DNA of 64,000 nt from Sipunculus nudus (GCA_026874595.1 CM049319.1:20201601-20265600); one strand, 5' to 3'. Positions 34,100 through 47,252 are shown, counted from the first letter of the stretch. The notes: generated from the sequence alone by a model not told the origin. Numbers and translations: made by a program.

Positions 34100-37000
34100 G
34101 AACCCAAAAGAATGACGTAAGGCTCCAAAAGGGTCCGGTATGCCTAGTCATCGTTAATGATATAAATGCTACTGGTAGGTCTCCCTCGGTTAATGTTGAT
34201 ATGTCGCCACGATTAATATAAAATTACGACAAAGAAGGAGATAAATATGTCAGGCTCCCTCCCCATAGCCCACGTGGCCCATGTATGATATCGTAACATG
34301 GTGTAAGATCTCCTGGAGTTTTCGGTTTTATGGCCGGTGTATGACATCGTATTGTACAATAACCTAGCCAGGCCGTTATCCGTCTGTTTTTGTCTACATC
34401 GACCTTATACATATATCTGTGTACCCATACCTGCCGTTCTAAGCGGTAATGATCATGTTCAGATGCAATCACTCAAAGAGACTGGTATGTAGTTCCGTTT
34501 CTTCTAACGCGTTTGGATAAGTTATTCAAAGTGATTGCCTCTGCCGGTAGTTAATGCGTTCACGCGTTCATGTTCATTCCGGATTCAGTCATCAAGCAAT
34601 TTTCACAAATGTACGGTGTACTTCTGCACGAATGAACCTGCGAATTTTGGCCATATAAGTGAAAATATCCCACAACAGAGACCCCCAACACGGCGGAGAC
34701 ATGCATTCCTTTGAATGCAGATTTCCATTCATTCATATATTTATTGATTGCATTATATTTCAATATGTATGACATGAAGTGCATTAATGATCGAACAATA
34801 AAAAAATATTTGATGACTACATAGGCCATCAGAAATGAGCTAATGTTATAACATGAAAAAATAGTATCTATATATGAGAACGTTCACTAAATAAATATTT
34901 CTCGGAAAATCGTATCGGTTTTATAAAACTGTGAAGAAATTACTTTTCCTTGATTCCGCGTTTCAACATTCTCTTGAAAGACGGAAGATATTTTGGTCCC
35001 GAGGCAGCGGAGATCTTGCGTACCTGATATAAAGAAGCTATTGATTTAACCGCTGTCTGAAATGACCGGGTATGATGGACTTAGACACCAGGTGGCGGGT
35101 CGGTGTCTGCTGAAAACATCGTACTATGATGTGACTATAGCAGCCAAACAACTGCCAGTTAACAAACACTCGACATGCAGGCAAAATGGCGTCGCTTTAT
35201 CCAGATGACAGTTTAATGGTATATTTCTAAACTGCGCAACCTTTTGTGGATGTAATTAATTGACAGACATCGTAGGTTATCTTGACCATTATTGAACACG
35301 TCCCGATAAAATGTAAATTCCTTGTCGCATCAGTTGTTTCAGCCAATCATGGAAGATGTTACTTTGGTTCAATGTACAGTGCTCCTCTCTCTTGTAGCGA
35401 CCCAGAAAACCAGACAAAAACAAAGAGATATAGGTATTAGGTAATAGACCTATATTGATAAAGAGTGTAGAATCTGAGTAGCGTGTCTGTTCCGGTGAAA
35501 AGCTCCTGGGTATATGAATGAGAAGTTTTGTAAAGCGGTTTTGTTTCGGGAGTTCTAAAATACCCCTCAAGACATCTCTTGTTATATTCAAAGTTATTTA
35601 AATCATGAAATATACATCCTGTACAATTATATGTTTTCATTAATTACGAGTGAAGGGTACCATTGATGTAATCGAGATTTTGTAAACTGACAACATTACC
35701 AGTCAAGCACTGATTGTACTGTTTTGGGAAAACATATTGTATGACCTCTCGTTACATTTCAGGTCAAAATCTGAATAAAGCGAGGATAATTTTTTTTCAA
35801 ATTTAAGGAAAGAGTATAGCATACATGCCTGTGGCTTGTTTAGCCTTTATTATACAGCCGATATATCTACCTGGCACCGAGTTGTATTAAGCTATCCTTG
35901 ACATCAGTAGCCCTCGGATTAGTGGCCTTGCATAGAGGGTCAGCGGGTCCCGACTCTGTTTTATAAATACAAGAACAATTGGTAATTACTCTGAGCTGCC
36001 AGTCAGCGCGCTTGGCCTGGCTCTTACCCCGCGTGCACCGTCGAACAGAGATGTCACTTAAGTCACTGCAGGGGGTATAATTACATAAACTACATTTGTT
36101 TTGGTGACGGCCCGATATTTATGATATAAACAGGGTCGCTAAACCCAGTTTGTACCATAACATTGTTTAATCAACAATCTCTTTCATCTTAAATAAAATT
36201 GTCTGAAATTTGAAAAGTGATATATGTTGACGCATGCATATTTGTCATTTGAGAAAAAATTTTAAAATTTTTTTTTATTTTTCAAAGACATTGTTCTGTA
36301 ACAATACAATTTAGGACTGGGTTCAAATTGCATATTGTTGTCTCGTAAACTGTGCAGAAGAATAATTATTCTAAGCAGAAACAAATAAAGAAATGCGACG
36401 AATTAATGAAATCACAAGCAACAAACACATTATATACGCATACGTAAAGGGAAATGAAATTAATAAAGTCAGGAGCCTTGGTTTACTAGAATTCACTTTG
36501 AATTATTGCGAATAATAGTGTATTTAGAGAAACCTAAATCACGTTGGGTGCCAAACACAAATATGACAAACAGGGAGGCGACAGAATCAGACATTTGATA
36601 AGACATAACAAATTAAGATGCAAACGCCAATTCAACAGAGGATAGATATGAAAGGCCATGAGGGTCTGGCTGGAGCCGGGCGGTTGACGGAACAGTCGGT
36701 GGTGTGACTGACGGGTCAGCGAGGCGGACCTTGCTGAACAAGCTTTGGCTTTGTAATGAAGAACTACAACTCACAAACAGACGCTGACAAGTACGCCGAG
36801 AATTAAATCATTTCTGTCAAAGCACCAGCTGTGGCAGACACCTCCCCATGTATACAGCAGTCACCTAACTCGTACTGATGAAATGACTATCAAGGCCACG
36901 CACATAGACGGAAAACTCAAGTCTTTTTTTAAAAGGGTACAAGAGGATACAAGTAAAATATCTCTGAGAGTTACAAAGAAATACCTGCCCCTCTCGAGAT

Positions 37001-37310
37001 TTTTCACCTTTACCTGACGAAAACAAGAGCAAAGAAAATGGCCTTAGTGAAACAATGCCCGAAAACCCTAGTGTACTCTCAAACCAGTTTATTTACGCCA
37101 GATCTTTAACTGGTTAAAATATGACCCACATGCATACTATTTTGTCCAAAAATATATCACATTGTGTAAAAACAAAAGGACCACCTACATGAGACTGAGG
37201 CCATGGGCCAACTAGAATAACTGCCCATTAACATTGTTTGATAAAAAAAACTCATATAGTATAAATGCTAGTGATTGTAACCTATTGTCCTGATGAGCAA
37301 CAACATATCA
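34100..37310. other. Unique sequence with one possible first exon
   Basis: No recognised repeat. Apart from the short frame at 35186, ORFs have no support. Locally GC-rich stretches occur near 35930-36080 and 36650-36740. Confidence 0.4.
35186..35218 (+). CDS. Possible short first coding exon (MASLYPDDSLM)
   Basis: An ATG in good context within AAAATGGCGTCG (partly YY1-like) opens 11 codons that reach a possible donor, ATG|gtatat, in phase 0. Without splicing the frame stops two codons later. Animal genes often begin with such short exons. No downstream exon could be joined by eye, and the donor is weak, so this is speculative. Confidence 0.2.
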
Positions 37311-37318
37311 CTTCTCGA

Positions 37319-37347
37319 TATAATATAATATAATATAATATAATATA
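37319..37347. repeat. (TATAA)n microsatellite
   Basis: About six pentanucleotide units. Confidence 0.9.
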
Positions 37348-37440
37348 GATGGTTGCATAATAAGCGCATATAACATCACAGAAAGCCATTTAAAATTGGA
37401 AGATTAATTTTTTAAATGCATATTTTGCAAATGGGTCCTG

Positions 37441-37680
37441 AGTTTGTTATCATCCCCACTGCTGGGTCACACCACCCAGAAACCCCCGAAAGGCGCACCC
37501 GTGTGTGAATGAAACACGTCCTCGGGGACGGCCTTCCCATTAACGCTCACCCTGGGTATGGGCCGACCGTGAAACACCTCACCGCCTCGGCTGAGGTTCG
37601 AACTTACGATCTCCCGGTTCGAGTCCTGTGGTCTACATTTGAGCCACAGAAGCCGGTGCATGTGTTCCATTTTTAGGGAT
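37441..37680 (-). mobile_element. tRNA-derived SINE, copy 2
   Basis: On the minus strand the order is GGCTTCTGTGGCTCAAATG (A-box region), GAGATCGTAAGTTCGAACCT (B-box region), CGGTGAGGTGTTTCACGGTC, CCCAGGGTGAGCG and CTTTCGGGGGTTTCTGGG. It is collinear with the plus-strand copy at 23501. A 67-codon ORF within it is a translation of the repeat. Confidence 0.75.
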
Positions 37681-37689
37681 GCATGTAAC

Positions 37690-39270
37690 CTCCAGACGGC
37701 GTGCCTTGGTGTATATACACAAGCGTGATAAGAGATTTGCAGGTCTCATAATTTTACTTGACCTTTCACGGCTAAATTCTTCAGGAGAGATTAACAGACC
37801 CATCTGTTACCTGATTGTGTGTAGTTCTTTATAATAACTATTGTGTCACACTTGTGACAGCCAATCAAAACATCCTTTGATTGTTTGTGATTGTCTGAAA
37901 TCCCCAAGCACGTGCTTGTTATATGAACATGTTTATTTGACCTTCAATCTTGGCTCGGCTCACCACTTATACACAGACATATAACATCACCATAATTCCG
38001 ATGCGAGGACATTTAGTTGATGAACAGGTCGGCGGATTTGCTTTAACGCTATGGCTTACTAAAACAATCTTTTCCATGCTGTAAATGTCATATTACATTA
38101 TACCCGACCACCGCGCAGATTCAACGGAGTAATTTGATTGTTTTAGTTTGCTGTATACAGATACCAAATCCAACTCATGACAACTCCTGTGGATTCAGTT
38201 ACTTCAGCTTAATGTGGGCAGCGTCCAGAATTTGTGTGACAAATGATTGGTGCAAAAGGATCAGACAGTTCCGTCTTATTTTCAAAACAAGTCCATGGAT
38301 GCATATTCTACAGGAGACCTCATATAATTATTTTGTGCATTTGCACATACGTTGGTGTTCAGTTTTCAGTCTGTATGACTATAGAGTCGTAATTATTTTC
38401 TATGCTTGTTTATAAAATTACTTTTCAAATTTTACATAGCCTTTTTCTTCTTTTGTATGGGTTTAATCTTAGTTTTCATAAAAAGGCTAGGAAACAATAC
38501 ACAGAGGACTGGAGGTGGCATAAACAGTAATAATTGATCATAACTATGCGTGCATGTGTGTGTCTAAAATTGAATTGGCTTGGTGTGAAAGCCTATTCGG
38601 GACAGGTTTAAATTTGAGAGATGTGGTTCTGCAAAGTCAAATATGCTTATACTATATCGAAATTGGTTTTATACTGTATAATGTAGTTCTATAGAGAGCA
38701 CCCATAATTATCAGTGAGCTGAATATAAAATTTATCCATAGAATATAAACATAAAGCTAAATATCACATATACGGTGTATAAATCCTAATGTGCACTTTC
38801 TATAGTATTTCGGTAGTAAGATATCTACTTTCTGGAAAAAGTAATCCAATCACACAATAAAAGTGCCATAAAACAACCAAAACACTTTTGTTTGAGTATC
38901 ATGTATATGATAACTTTCATGTTTTTGCAAGGAGCATTAAAAACTTTGACTGTTTATCAACATGAAACTTAATAATGAATTTACCGAATAAACTCTTTAG
39001 TGTTTCCGGGGTGTGAGTCAAAAACTCCTCTTAAAGTAACGATTCCTTTCCTTTGTTCTGATGATAACTTGAGATAAAATCACTTCCTTCACAAACATGT
39101 CAGCCTGATATGATCAAAGGCTTTTATTGTCTCAATGAAGTAATCTTAAACTCTTATCTCCATAACCCTCCAGGCGTCATTTAAGCACCCACAGGCTGCT
39201 ACAGGGCATAAAATGTTACTGTAGGTTAACTTAACACTCTTTGCCTTATGTGTACCACAGCTTTCACTAA
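37690..39270. other. Unique AT-rich sequence
   Basis: Nothing recognised. The 93-codon frame at 38134 has no motif or splice support. Confidence 0.4.
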
Positions 39271-39281
39271 AACCTACGCGC

Positions 39282-39689
39282 TAGAGGTGCGGATCGGACC
39301 GGACAACCATCGGGTTTTATTATTGAATAATTATTTGGAAAAAATTGAAATTATAAATAAAAAATAAAATGATACAAGATAAAAATTAAATTATACAAAT
39401 AAGATATTGGAATTTGTTTAAACAAGATAGCACGTTGCTCGGAAAAAAAAATTGTTAGTGGGTCTAGTACGTTTATTGTTACCAAGCCTATACTTACAAT
39501 CACAAGCACATTGTTCAAGACAAGGGTTGCGGGTTGAAACTTATCAATAAATTCAGCAATAGCACAAACCAGGGGCGATCCCGACCGGTCCAGATCCAGG
39601 GGTAGGGGGTCTGGTATTTTCTGTTGCCTTTTTGGTCCAGCCCAAAATTGAGGACAGAACCAGTCCAAGCGGTCAGGTCCGCACCTCTA
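39282..39689. mobile_element. hAT-type MITE (408 bp)
   Basis: The terminal inverted repeats are TAGAGGTGCGGATCGGACCG on the left and, inward from the right, TAGAGGTGCGGACCTGACCG. The flanking octamers are CTACGCGC and CTACACAC, which differ only by two G-to-A changes at CpG positions, as expected for a decayed 8-bp hAT target duplication. The interior carries no transposase. The 105-codon frame inside is noncoding by judgement. Confidence 0.75.
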
Positions 39690-40105
39690 CTACACACCCT
39701 TCCGCCAGATGTCGTTTCTACTCAAGACGAACCTCTTCCGGTAATAGACAGTGTGGGGCTTTTTCCCTCAACTGTTAAACTTTAAAATCAGAAATAGTTT
39801 AATTCAAGAAAACACCTATTTACAGTTCACACGTATATGCTTACAAAACAATACGTGAAGTTTTTACCACAAAAATACCCATGTTTATGTAATTTGCCTT
39901 GAAACAATTCTAATCCAAAAGATTACATTACCCTCTTCACTGACTACATTTATACCTACGCCGCTGATGTATTGATAAGCCCCGGCCCGGTGCATTATGG
40001 GTGGCAGCCTTTAATGCCCACAAACCCTAACCAGCAGAGTTGTACTGTTGTGAGTCCGCTTCTGCGCAGTGCGACCTTTATGGACATTTCACTCTCCAAA
40101 AATTC
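39690..40105 (-). repeat. ~430-bp dispersed repeat, inverted copy
   Basis: The reverse complement of the unit at 33665-34095. It abuts the hAT MITE directly, so the MITE probably inserted into or beside this copy. Confidence 0.75.
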
Positions 40106-40109
40106 CATG

Positions 40110-42375
40110 GAGTCATGACCTAAGTATTCCTTAAAATTTCATTTCAATATTGATTCAGTTAGGCTTTTTAGCATTTATATTTCAATTATTTCAAATCCAA
40201 TATCCCCATATATAGTTGTATTTCACCAATTATGTACATAGTGAATTTATGTTACACTTAATGTATAATTCACATATAAATAAATAAATATATATTTAGA
40301 TATATATATCCCCTGTTGGCAAAATCAGTTTGAGTATTGAGTAGTCATAAATATTTGGGGGGGGGGATAGTGACACCCCTATTTGTATAAAAACAGCCAA
40401 ATATTTTTTTCCAGAAAGACACACAGTAAAGCATTTTCTGTCTATAATCTATTACATCCACTAGTGTGTACTCAGGAGATGATATTGTATATAGTTACCA
40501 GTCTAAAATAACAACAAAACGCACTTTTCTCTGTCTTCTACTTGATATGAAGATTATTTCTTAAGCTGTGACTCCAAAAGCTTATAGACATTAGTTGGGT
40601 GGAGATCTGCCTCTAAATCAGATCTAACTCATAGATATGCTGTTCTCAATCTCAGATAAAACCATGTAACGATAAGATCGGGTTATCTCAAGATCCCCTT
40701 AAAACAGTCGGGGTTTGAAGTAAGCGAGGGATTGGCTTGTAAACTGCAGTTTTTTTAACAGATCACCCGATAAAAAACATAATGCGGAGCAAATTAAGGA
40801 AGCCGCCGTTATTCTGAGGTCAGAACTTAAGGTTTATTCGGTGTTACAGTTCCCATGGCGGCGCTAACTACAAGCGGGCACACACAACTAGTGTGATTCC
40901 AAGTTTTGTTAACAAACACAGTGGTAAACTTTGGAGTACCCACGAGGACCCCCCGCTGGCAGTCCTTGCTTGTTACTGTTCACTACTCGTGTGTGGCGAC
41001 TGAGGGTACAACTGATCCCCTAGCGGGCATCCTAAACCAACGCTGTAACAGAGTGAACCAGGGAGTGAGATGAACTGTTGGTATAACCAAGCTAGCTCTA
41101 CCCCAGTCCGCACCTGAGGGGCACCGCTGGGAGCGTACAAATATCTCCAAGCTTATTATTGTTTAAAGTGCAAGCTGAATTGCAAACAATACACGGATTC
41201 TGGGATAAACTATTTACCATTGTCGTGGCGAATGCTATAGATCATACAAAAATAAATTATTGCGGGGAAAGTTTACAGAGTGCTTATTCCAGCATTTCAT
41301 AGCCTCGGTGGAAGGATATAAGTTATACCTGATAGTAATCATTTATATGTTCTCACTTTCACCTGTGAGTGAGTAAGTGCGAGTCACACTTCAACATTTT
41401 GAGTAGAAACCGGGGATTTTATTAACAGTACCCCTTCAGCTTCCCGGAAGAAGGAAAGGCTGTCAGCAGCAAGCCGCCAGCAATAGTCACGTGAATCAGC
41501 AGCAGTTAGACAGGAGCTGAGCTTTATATCCTAAACACTGAAATTTATTCAAGAGAACAGACAACTTGATTGCCAAACAGATTTACTTCCCGCGGACAGA
41601 CATTTCATAAAAAACGACAGGTTAGATAAGCGAGGCGCCGGAGTGCTCTTTAGGTGAGCTATCGGAGCATCAGCAATTATCTACCTTTATCATATATACC
41701 AGGTAAGTCAGAACAAACATCTCCATGGTTGATAATCATCTCAATTGAGCGCTGATTGTTTCTGGCAGGCTTTAAAGCAGTCCCTGAGTGCTTGAACATA
41801 ACACGGGAATAAATAATATGGTTGTTTAAGTCTGGTTTGCGGAAACGTGTAAAACAGGCGGGAGGGTGCACTTATTTTTTCTTACCGTAAAGGTTCGTGC
41901 TCTCTACCGTACAGTTTCTGTAAAGCGGATGGTCCATTAACCATCTGCGGTGATCAGTTACCCCACGGCTGTATACTGATGTATAAAGATAAGACCCGTG
42001 TGATCCTCATAAAAAAATCACTTAGTATTGATATGTCGAAGAGATAATGCAGAATCCCTCCCTTAGGCGCAAATATATGTCTGTTTTTTTTAAACAGCTA
42101 CGCTGACATCATATAACATCATATATAAAAGTATGAATCGTGTGTCATATTTTTACACATACATTTATTGAACGATGTTTTTCATACACGTTCATTTAAT
42201 CCCACATTAACATTTCTATAAGAATCTGTTATTCATTAATGTTGCTGTATGCAGTCATATTAGTTTTGAATGGTGATATTTTGAATGTTATATAAATTGA
42301 GTGTATAAAGCTTTACTTTATTCGGTAATAACTGATTAATGGAAACTTTTTCCCCTTTCAATTTTGATCATTGTC
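40110..42375. other. Unique sequence, no gene recognised
   Basis: Contains a G run near 40358 and a one-mismatch GTCACGTGAA site (41486-41495). A GC-richer zone lies at 40850-41130 without an identifiable exon. Confidence 0.4.
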
Positions 42376-42381
42376 ACTTCA

Positions 42382-42849
42382 AGGTGCCCATTCGTCCACC
42401 TTTTGCAAAAAGAATTTATGTGATTTCTGGCTTCCTTTGTGTATATATAAATGATCTAAGGGTAATTCTGGTTATGAAAAGTTCTTATAAGGCCTCTATG
42501 AAGGACGTATGAACTTGTTTATCAAGAACATGTTTATAAACATAGCAATGTTGACAAATGGGAAAAACATGTAACCTAAGGTGGTAGGTTGCATAGAAGA
42601 TGAGGCAGAAAGGTCTTTTGTTGCAAAACGTCATTTGCAAAGATCTGGCTTATCTAACTAGCCACCAAATGCATGCCCTTGTTGAATTTGTTTTGATTAT
42701 TTTGGCTGGCCGTTACATATTATAAACATGATGATAAAACAAAACAAGCAGCCTGTGTGCAGTGATATCCATGTTTTATGGCCTATTTTTATAAAAGCTC
42801 CAAGGGATTACCTTTAACTTATAAAGGTCAGATAGGTGACTGGGCTCCT
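42382..42849 (-). mobile_element. TTAA-type MITE, copy C (inverted, ~470 bp)
   Basis: The reverse complement of the 28276 element along its whole length, including GTTCTTATAAGGCC, AATGTTGACAAATGGG and AAAGGTCAGATAGGTGAC. The flank is TTAA on the right (about 42849-42852) and TTCA on the left (42378-42381), a one-base decay. Confidence 0.75.
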
Positions 42850-42854
42850 TAAAC

Positions 42855-43383
42855 GTCTAGTCCTATATATATCATCTGCAAAAAAAGCATCATAAGTTGT
42901 ATTCCGGTTCAATTCTTCTCACCCACGACATTTATATTCTTTCTTCCAATGATATTATAAAAATCTAAACATTCATTAACTGCATAAGCTCGTTTATTTA
43001 AATGTTCAGCCTTTTCTTTCCTAAAATAATAGGATATATAGGCGAATAATTAAAATCTGTGTTGTATTGTTGATGGAAAACAATTGATATCATGCCATGT
43101 GTAATTATACCTAGCTCTGTCTGTTAGCTACTGTACTCAGAAAGTTACGATTATATTTTGTTGAATTTTGAGCAGACTTAGGATAACAACAAGGAATAAT
43201 CCATCACATTTTCTGAGATAATCTGGATCACCATAATACCGTTTTTCTTCAACTGAGTTTCCACTGTGAAATAATGTTCGCCTTTGTTCTGGACTGCGGT
43301 GCTGACCTGTGATACAATCATAAACTCTATTAACCATGCCACGCGTATCTGTGCACAGCAACGTTTGATTATGATCCCAGCGC

Positions 43384-43386
<3 letters not shown>
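42855..43386. other. Unique AT-rich spacer
   Basis: Nothing recognised. A minus-strand frame here only reaches 111 codons by reading into the (TA)n tract. Confidence 0.4.

Positions 43387-43443
<57 letters not shown>
43387..43443. repeat. (TA)n microsatellite
   Basis: A pure TA tract, 57 bp. Confidence 0.95.
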
Positions 43444-43444
<1 letters not shown>

Positions 43445-43446
<2 letters not shown>

Positions 43447-44143
43447 GTCTGTGACCCTCTAGTCGCTTCCATTTATATGAATGTTTTTCGGATATTTGTT
43501 ATCCTTGCAAATAGCTGGCATCTTCTGTCCAAGCTAAGACCTTGAGCTGAGGCCTTGTTATATTGAGCAAGCAGCAGCCTTGTAAATATCCCGCATACCC
43601 CTCCCATAACATGTACGTCCCGGATAGTTTACATCAGAAGCCATATTACACAGTCGACATGCTGATCAGACATGCCAGAATTAGAACATATCACGTAACC
43701 CCGAGGTTCGCTGGGCCAGCTTCCCTTAACAGAAAGGCCGGGATACCTCCTGAAGTATCAACTCTGTGAGGTGTTTTTAATACCTTTTTTATATAAATTA
43801 TAGACTTCTGTTTCTGACGACTTTTGTTCAGTTGATATGGATATCGTCACATGGAAATATGCAGGTCATTATATACAGTTACGTGTTATTCTTAACTTCA
43901 ACATGAAAGGAAAAGTCTGCAATAATTGTAGAGAAACCATACTTTACAGGGATCTGTCTATTACGGACAATCTCTGTTACGGACAGTATTCTTTACGGTG
44001 CCGTGACTGGTGGATTCAGAGTTCCGAAGCCTCTCTGATACAGACAGCTCTTTACTATTGGCATAACCCCAGGTCCCGCTAGTATCCGTTATTTGGGGTT
44101 TCATTTTAGGTCTATGTATAATCCTAATGCATCTACCTCTTGT

Positions 44144-44145
<2 letters not shown>
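43445..44145. other. Spacer between two (TA)n tracts
   Basis: Overlapping 68- and 81-codon plus-strand frames without motif or splice support. Confidence 0.35.

Positions 44146-44146
<1 letters not shown>

Positions 44147-44196
<50 letters not shown>
44147..44196. repeat. (TA)n microsatellite
   Basis: A pure TA tract, 50 bp. Confidence 0.95.
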
Positions 44197-44199
<3 letters not shown>

Positions 44200-46250
44200 T
44201 TGTAGACAACAATATACTATATCCTGTTCAACTTGAGCATATACCTATTTCAAAGCAAGTGTACTTGAGGAACATTGTTAAGTAAACCATTGCTTGCGAC
44301 CATTAGATGAGGTTTCCCAGGATCTCGTACAAAATTTCGTTGTCAAATTATTCCCATTGTCAACATACCTTTCGGACATATTTTCATTGCCATTTACCTT
44401 TGTGGCACCTAAGTCATCGTTCAAACAATGGGGCGACTTACCTGTCGATCTCCATGGTGATCTCCATATTTTATTCAGCATGGTCACAGCCTAGGTCATA
44501 TCAAGAATGGTTAGTAACTTTTAACTCATCATAAAAGTATTTATGACCCACAGGTCAACACTTTTGAGAGTCCCATTGGAATCTGGAGAATCCCAACGAA
44601 GTCCTTGTAAAATTTAAATGATTTATATAAAACTTAATTATTAACAACCAAAATTAGTAACGGGCTTAAAATGAAACGGCTTTCCAATTATAGACTATAT
44701 AAATATTCAAATAAAATGCATATATAAGATTATGCTATTATTTTGATATAGCCATACACTATACTACGTATAGTATCATCCTTTTATCCTTCTGTCATAA
44801 AGACATAAGTTCACGTGACCGAGTATTCGCTCGTATACCTAAAGACCGAATGTCCGAAAGAGATTTCCAGACGCTTACACCCGCGTTTCTGAAAACCCGG
44901 CATGCACCGTGTTTTTCTGCAGTGCACGTGTCAATATGAGTTTTTTTTCGTGCATTTCGTGCACTATGTTTTAAGATCTTGTTCGTCTGCCTCATCTTCG
45001 ATGTATCTTATATGTCCAGCTATTTGTCCAGCTATATGTTATTCTAACAATAATTTTCGTTTGCACTACAGCACTACGTTTACTCCGCAGGCTGCGAGCA
45101 TGTTATCCAGTGGGACTTTTATATCCCCGTTCTTATAACACTGAGATTCTGTTGTACAGCTGTCACCAACTGAATCAGTTGTAACCCTCAGCAGGAGAAA
45201 CTACACATAAATCTTCTAGTCATCAAAACATGGGGGAAGAATGATTAATCCTCTAGTAATAATCATAATAAAAATCAAATAATGATATCTATACGCTGAA
45301 GACAAGACGCCGCGGCATACATACCTATAGTATATCACTGACGTTTTCAAGTACAGTGTCGGTACTTAAAGGTACGCTCCTCGTAAAATGAAGTATCGTT
45401 CCATCTGTCGGGACCTCCCGGACGGATGTACCCAATCAGCGGGGTCAGTAATAAACAGCCCCGTCATCCCCCGGGCAATTAGTAACAGCCCCCTACGACC
45501 TGTTAGTAAACAGAGAAATTCATGATCGCTACAATTAGTCACATCAATCGGCCGCCGGCGTAAACCGTGGTTTACTGGAAACAAACCTGAGCACGCTGTA
45601 TTTTAGATGGTCCATGATGTTAAGATTTAAAATCATAATTATAGAGTTAATCTTAAATTATCTCTAATACATTGACAGCCACTGCATAAAAAAGACTACT
45701 TAGTATATATGTGTGTGTGTGTGTGTGTGTGTGAGGGTGTGTGTCTAGTTTCATCGAACACCATCTTCTGGCGTTCGTTTTTCATAATATAAAGATTTAA
45801 AATTTAATCGAGATACGTTTGTATTTAGTTATGTGAATTCTTAAATAAATTTATATATCATTATGTATGTCATTACCATCTACAGTATGCATAAATAAAT
45901 ATATTAAATCCTCATGGCCATAAATTGACACAACATATATTTAAGCAGGGGGCGATTACGTGTGACACCAAAACAGAGTTAGCATTGGAATTTCGTTCGT
46001 AATATACATGTTTAACTGACGTTTGTCGTAATTGAATAAGTCTAGAAATTTAACTACATATATGAATGACAAAACTGATTATGCCAAAAACTGGATTTAC
46101 CACGCGATGATTCTTAAACAGAAAGTTTTACCTAACCGAAGTGAAAATAAAGAGTAATATAACTTAATAAACTTGTGCGTTTTCCGAACGTTTTTCGTCA
46201 AATTAAATTAAGTAGAAGATTGTCAGGAGAGACAGAGAGTCAGAGAGAAG
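44200..46250. other. Unique sequence with GT microsatellite
   Basis: A GT tract occupies 45711-45744. A one-mismatch TTCACGTGAC site lies at 44810-44819. ORFs overlap in opposing strands and are not supported. Confidence 0.4.
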
Positions 46251-46255
46251 TAAGA

Positions 46256-46273
46256 GGGGGGGGGGGGGGGGGG
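46256..46273. repeat. (G)18 homopolymer
   Basis: An uninterrupted G run. Confidence 0.9.
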
Positions 46274-46873
46274 TGAGGCGGGGTTTTTAGGTATGTTTAT
46301 GGTATCATTCGGGCTTCAACATTGTCCTATAGTAGGCACCAAGTTCTTGAAGTAAGTGCTCAATTGACTGTTGATGTGGGAGCAAGAAGTGTCTGCCGTA
46401 CACTTGAGTGACAGTTAAAGCGGAAGATACCCACTAGTCTCGTTTTGGGGCACGGGACTTCCCAGCTGGTGGATCTTTTCTCATCATCCAGCAATAATTA
46501 TTTATAAATGCCATAAGGAAGAATACCTTGCATTGATCTATCTTTTATCTTGGAATTTTTCCAGAGCCTGTATAATCTATATTTAAACATGAAAGAAAGA
46601 TATCGATAGAAAACAGCTGTAGGTGATTTAAATATCCTGAGTTCCCTCTTTTCCTTCTCCTACGCGAATTCTGTTTGTATAATTAATTTTAAGTGTTTAC
46701 AAGAGGATCCATAAATGTGAGTTGCAAAATATACGAGAAAATGATAATATTTTGTAAGATTATTCAAAATAACACGTATATAAATAATCTAATATTCAAT
46801 GTGTATGTTAGAAATTTGTTCTTACCTTGATAGAAATCAAAAGAACATGCGCGGCCTCGTTTTCGCCCCATCG

Positions 46874-46883
46874 GTCACGTGAC
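46874..46883. promoter_or_regulatory. CLEAR/E-box palindrome GTCACGTGAC
   Basis: An exact 10-bp palindrome identical to the CLEAR element bound by TFEB/MITF-type bHLH-Zip factors in vertebrates. It lies in a GC-richer patch (CGCGGCCTCG upstream). One of three exact copies in the window. Confidence 0.4.
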
Positions 46884-46899
46884 TAGAACACCACCATTA

Positions 46900-47250
46900 A
46901 TCACTAGCGTCTGGTGAACCACATAGAGTGGCTGTTCTCCGAAATTCTGTCCGCAAGAGGGAACGTACCGTTCTTGGACAACTTTTGAGTCGTTGCCCGG
47001 TTAATTTTATCCTGCCCCCTGTAATTGTAGGTCTCTGAACAGATGTGCGTGCGTTAATAAACTCTTTGATGTTGCCACACGATGGGTGTATGTGGGACCG
47101 TTTAAGTTACAAAAGAATAAAACTTACTGCTCTTGCAACTTATTGAATTACATCAACAAAAACTGTCAGATATAAACAAAAAATGTCTGCACTCAGCGTC
47201 AGTTTATATAATCGGTTTTGAATAAATCATAAAACGATTCGGTAATATGT
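46900..47250. other. Unique sequence
   Basis: Nothing recognised in this stretch. Confidence 0.4.
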
Positions 47251-47251
47251 T

Positions 47252-47252
47252 T

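Noticed and set aside
37319-37347. CRISPR-like short regular repeat
   Set aside because: A pentanucleotide microsatellite with no spacers. The genome is eukaryotic.
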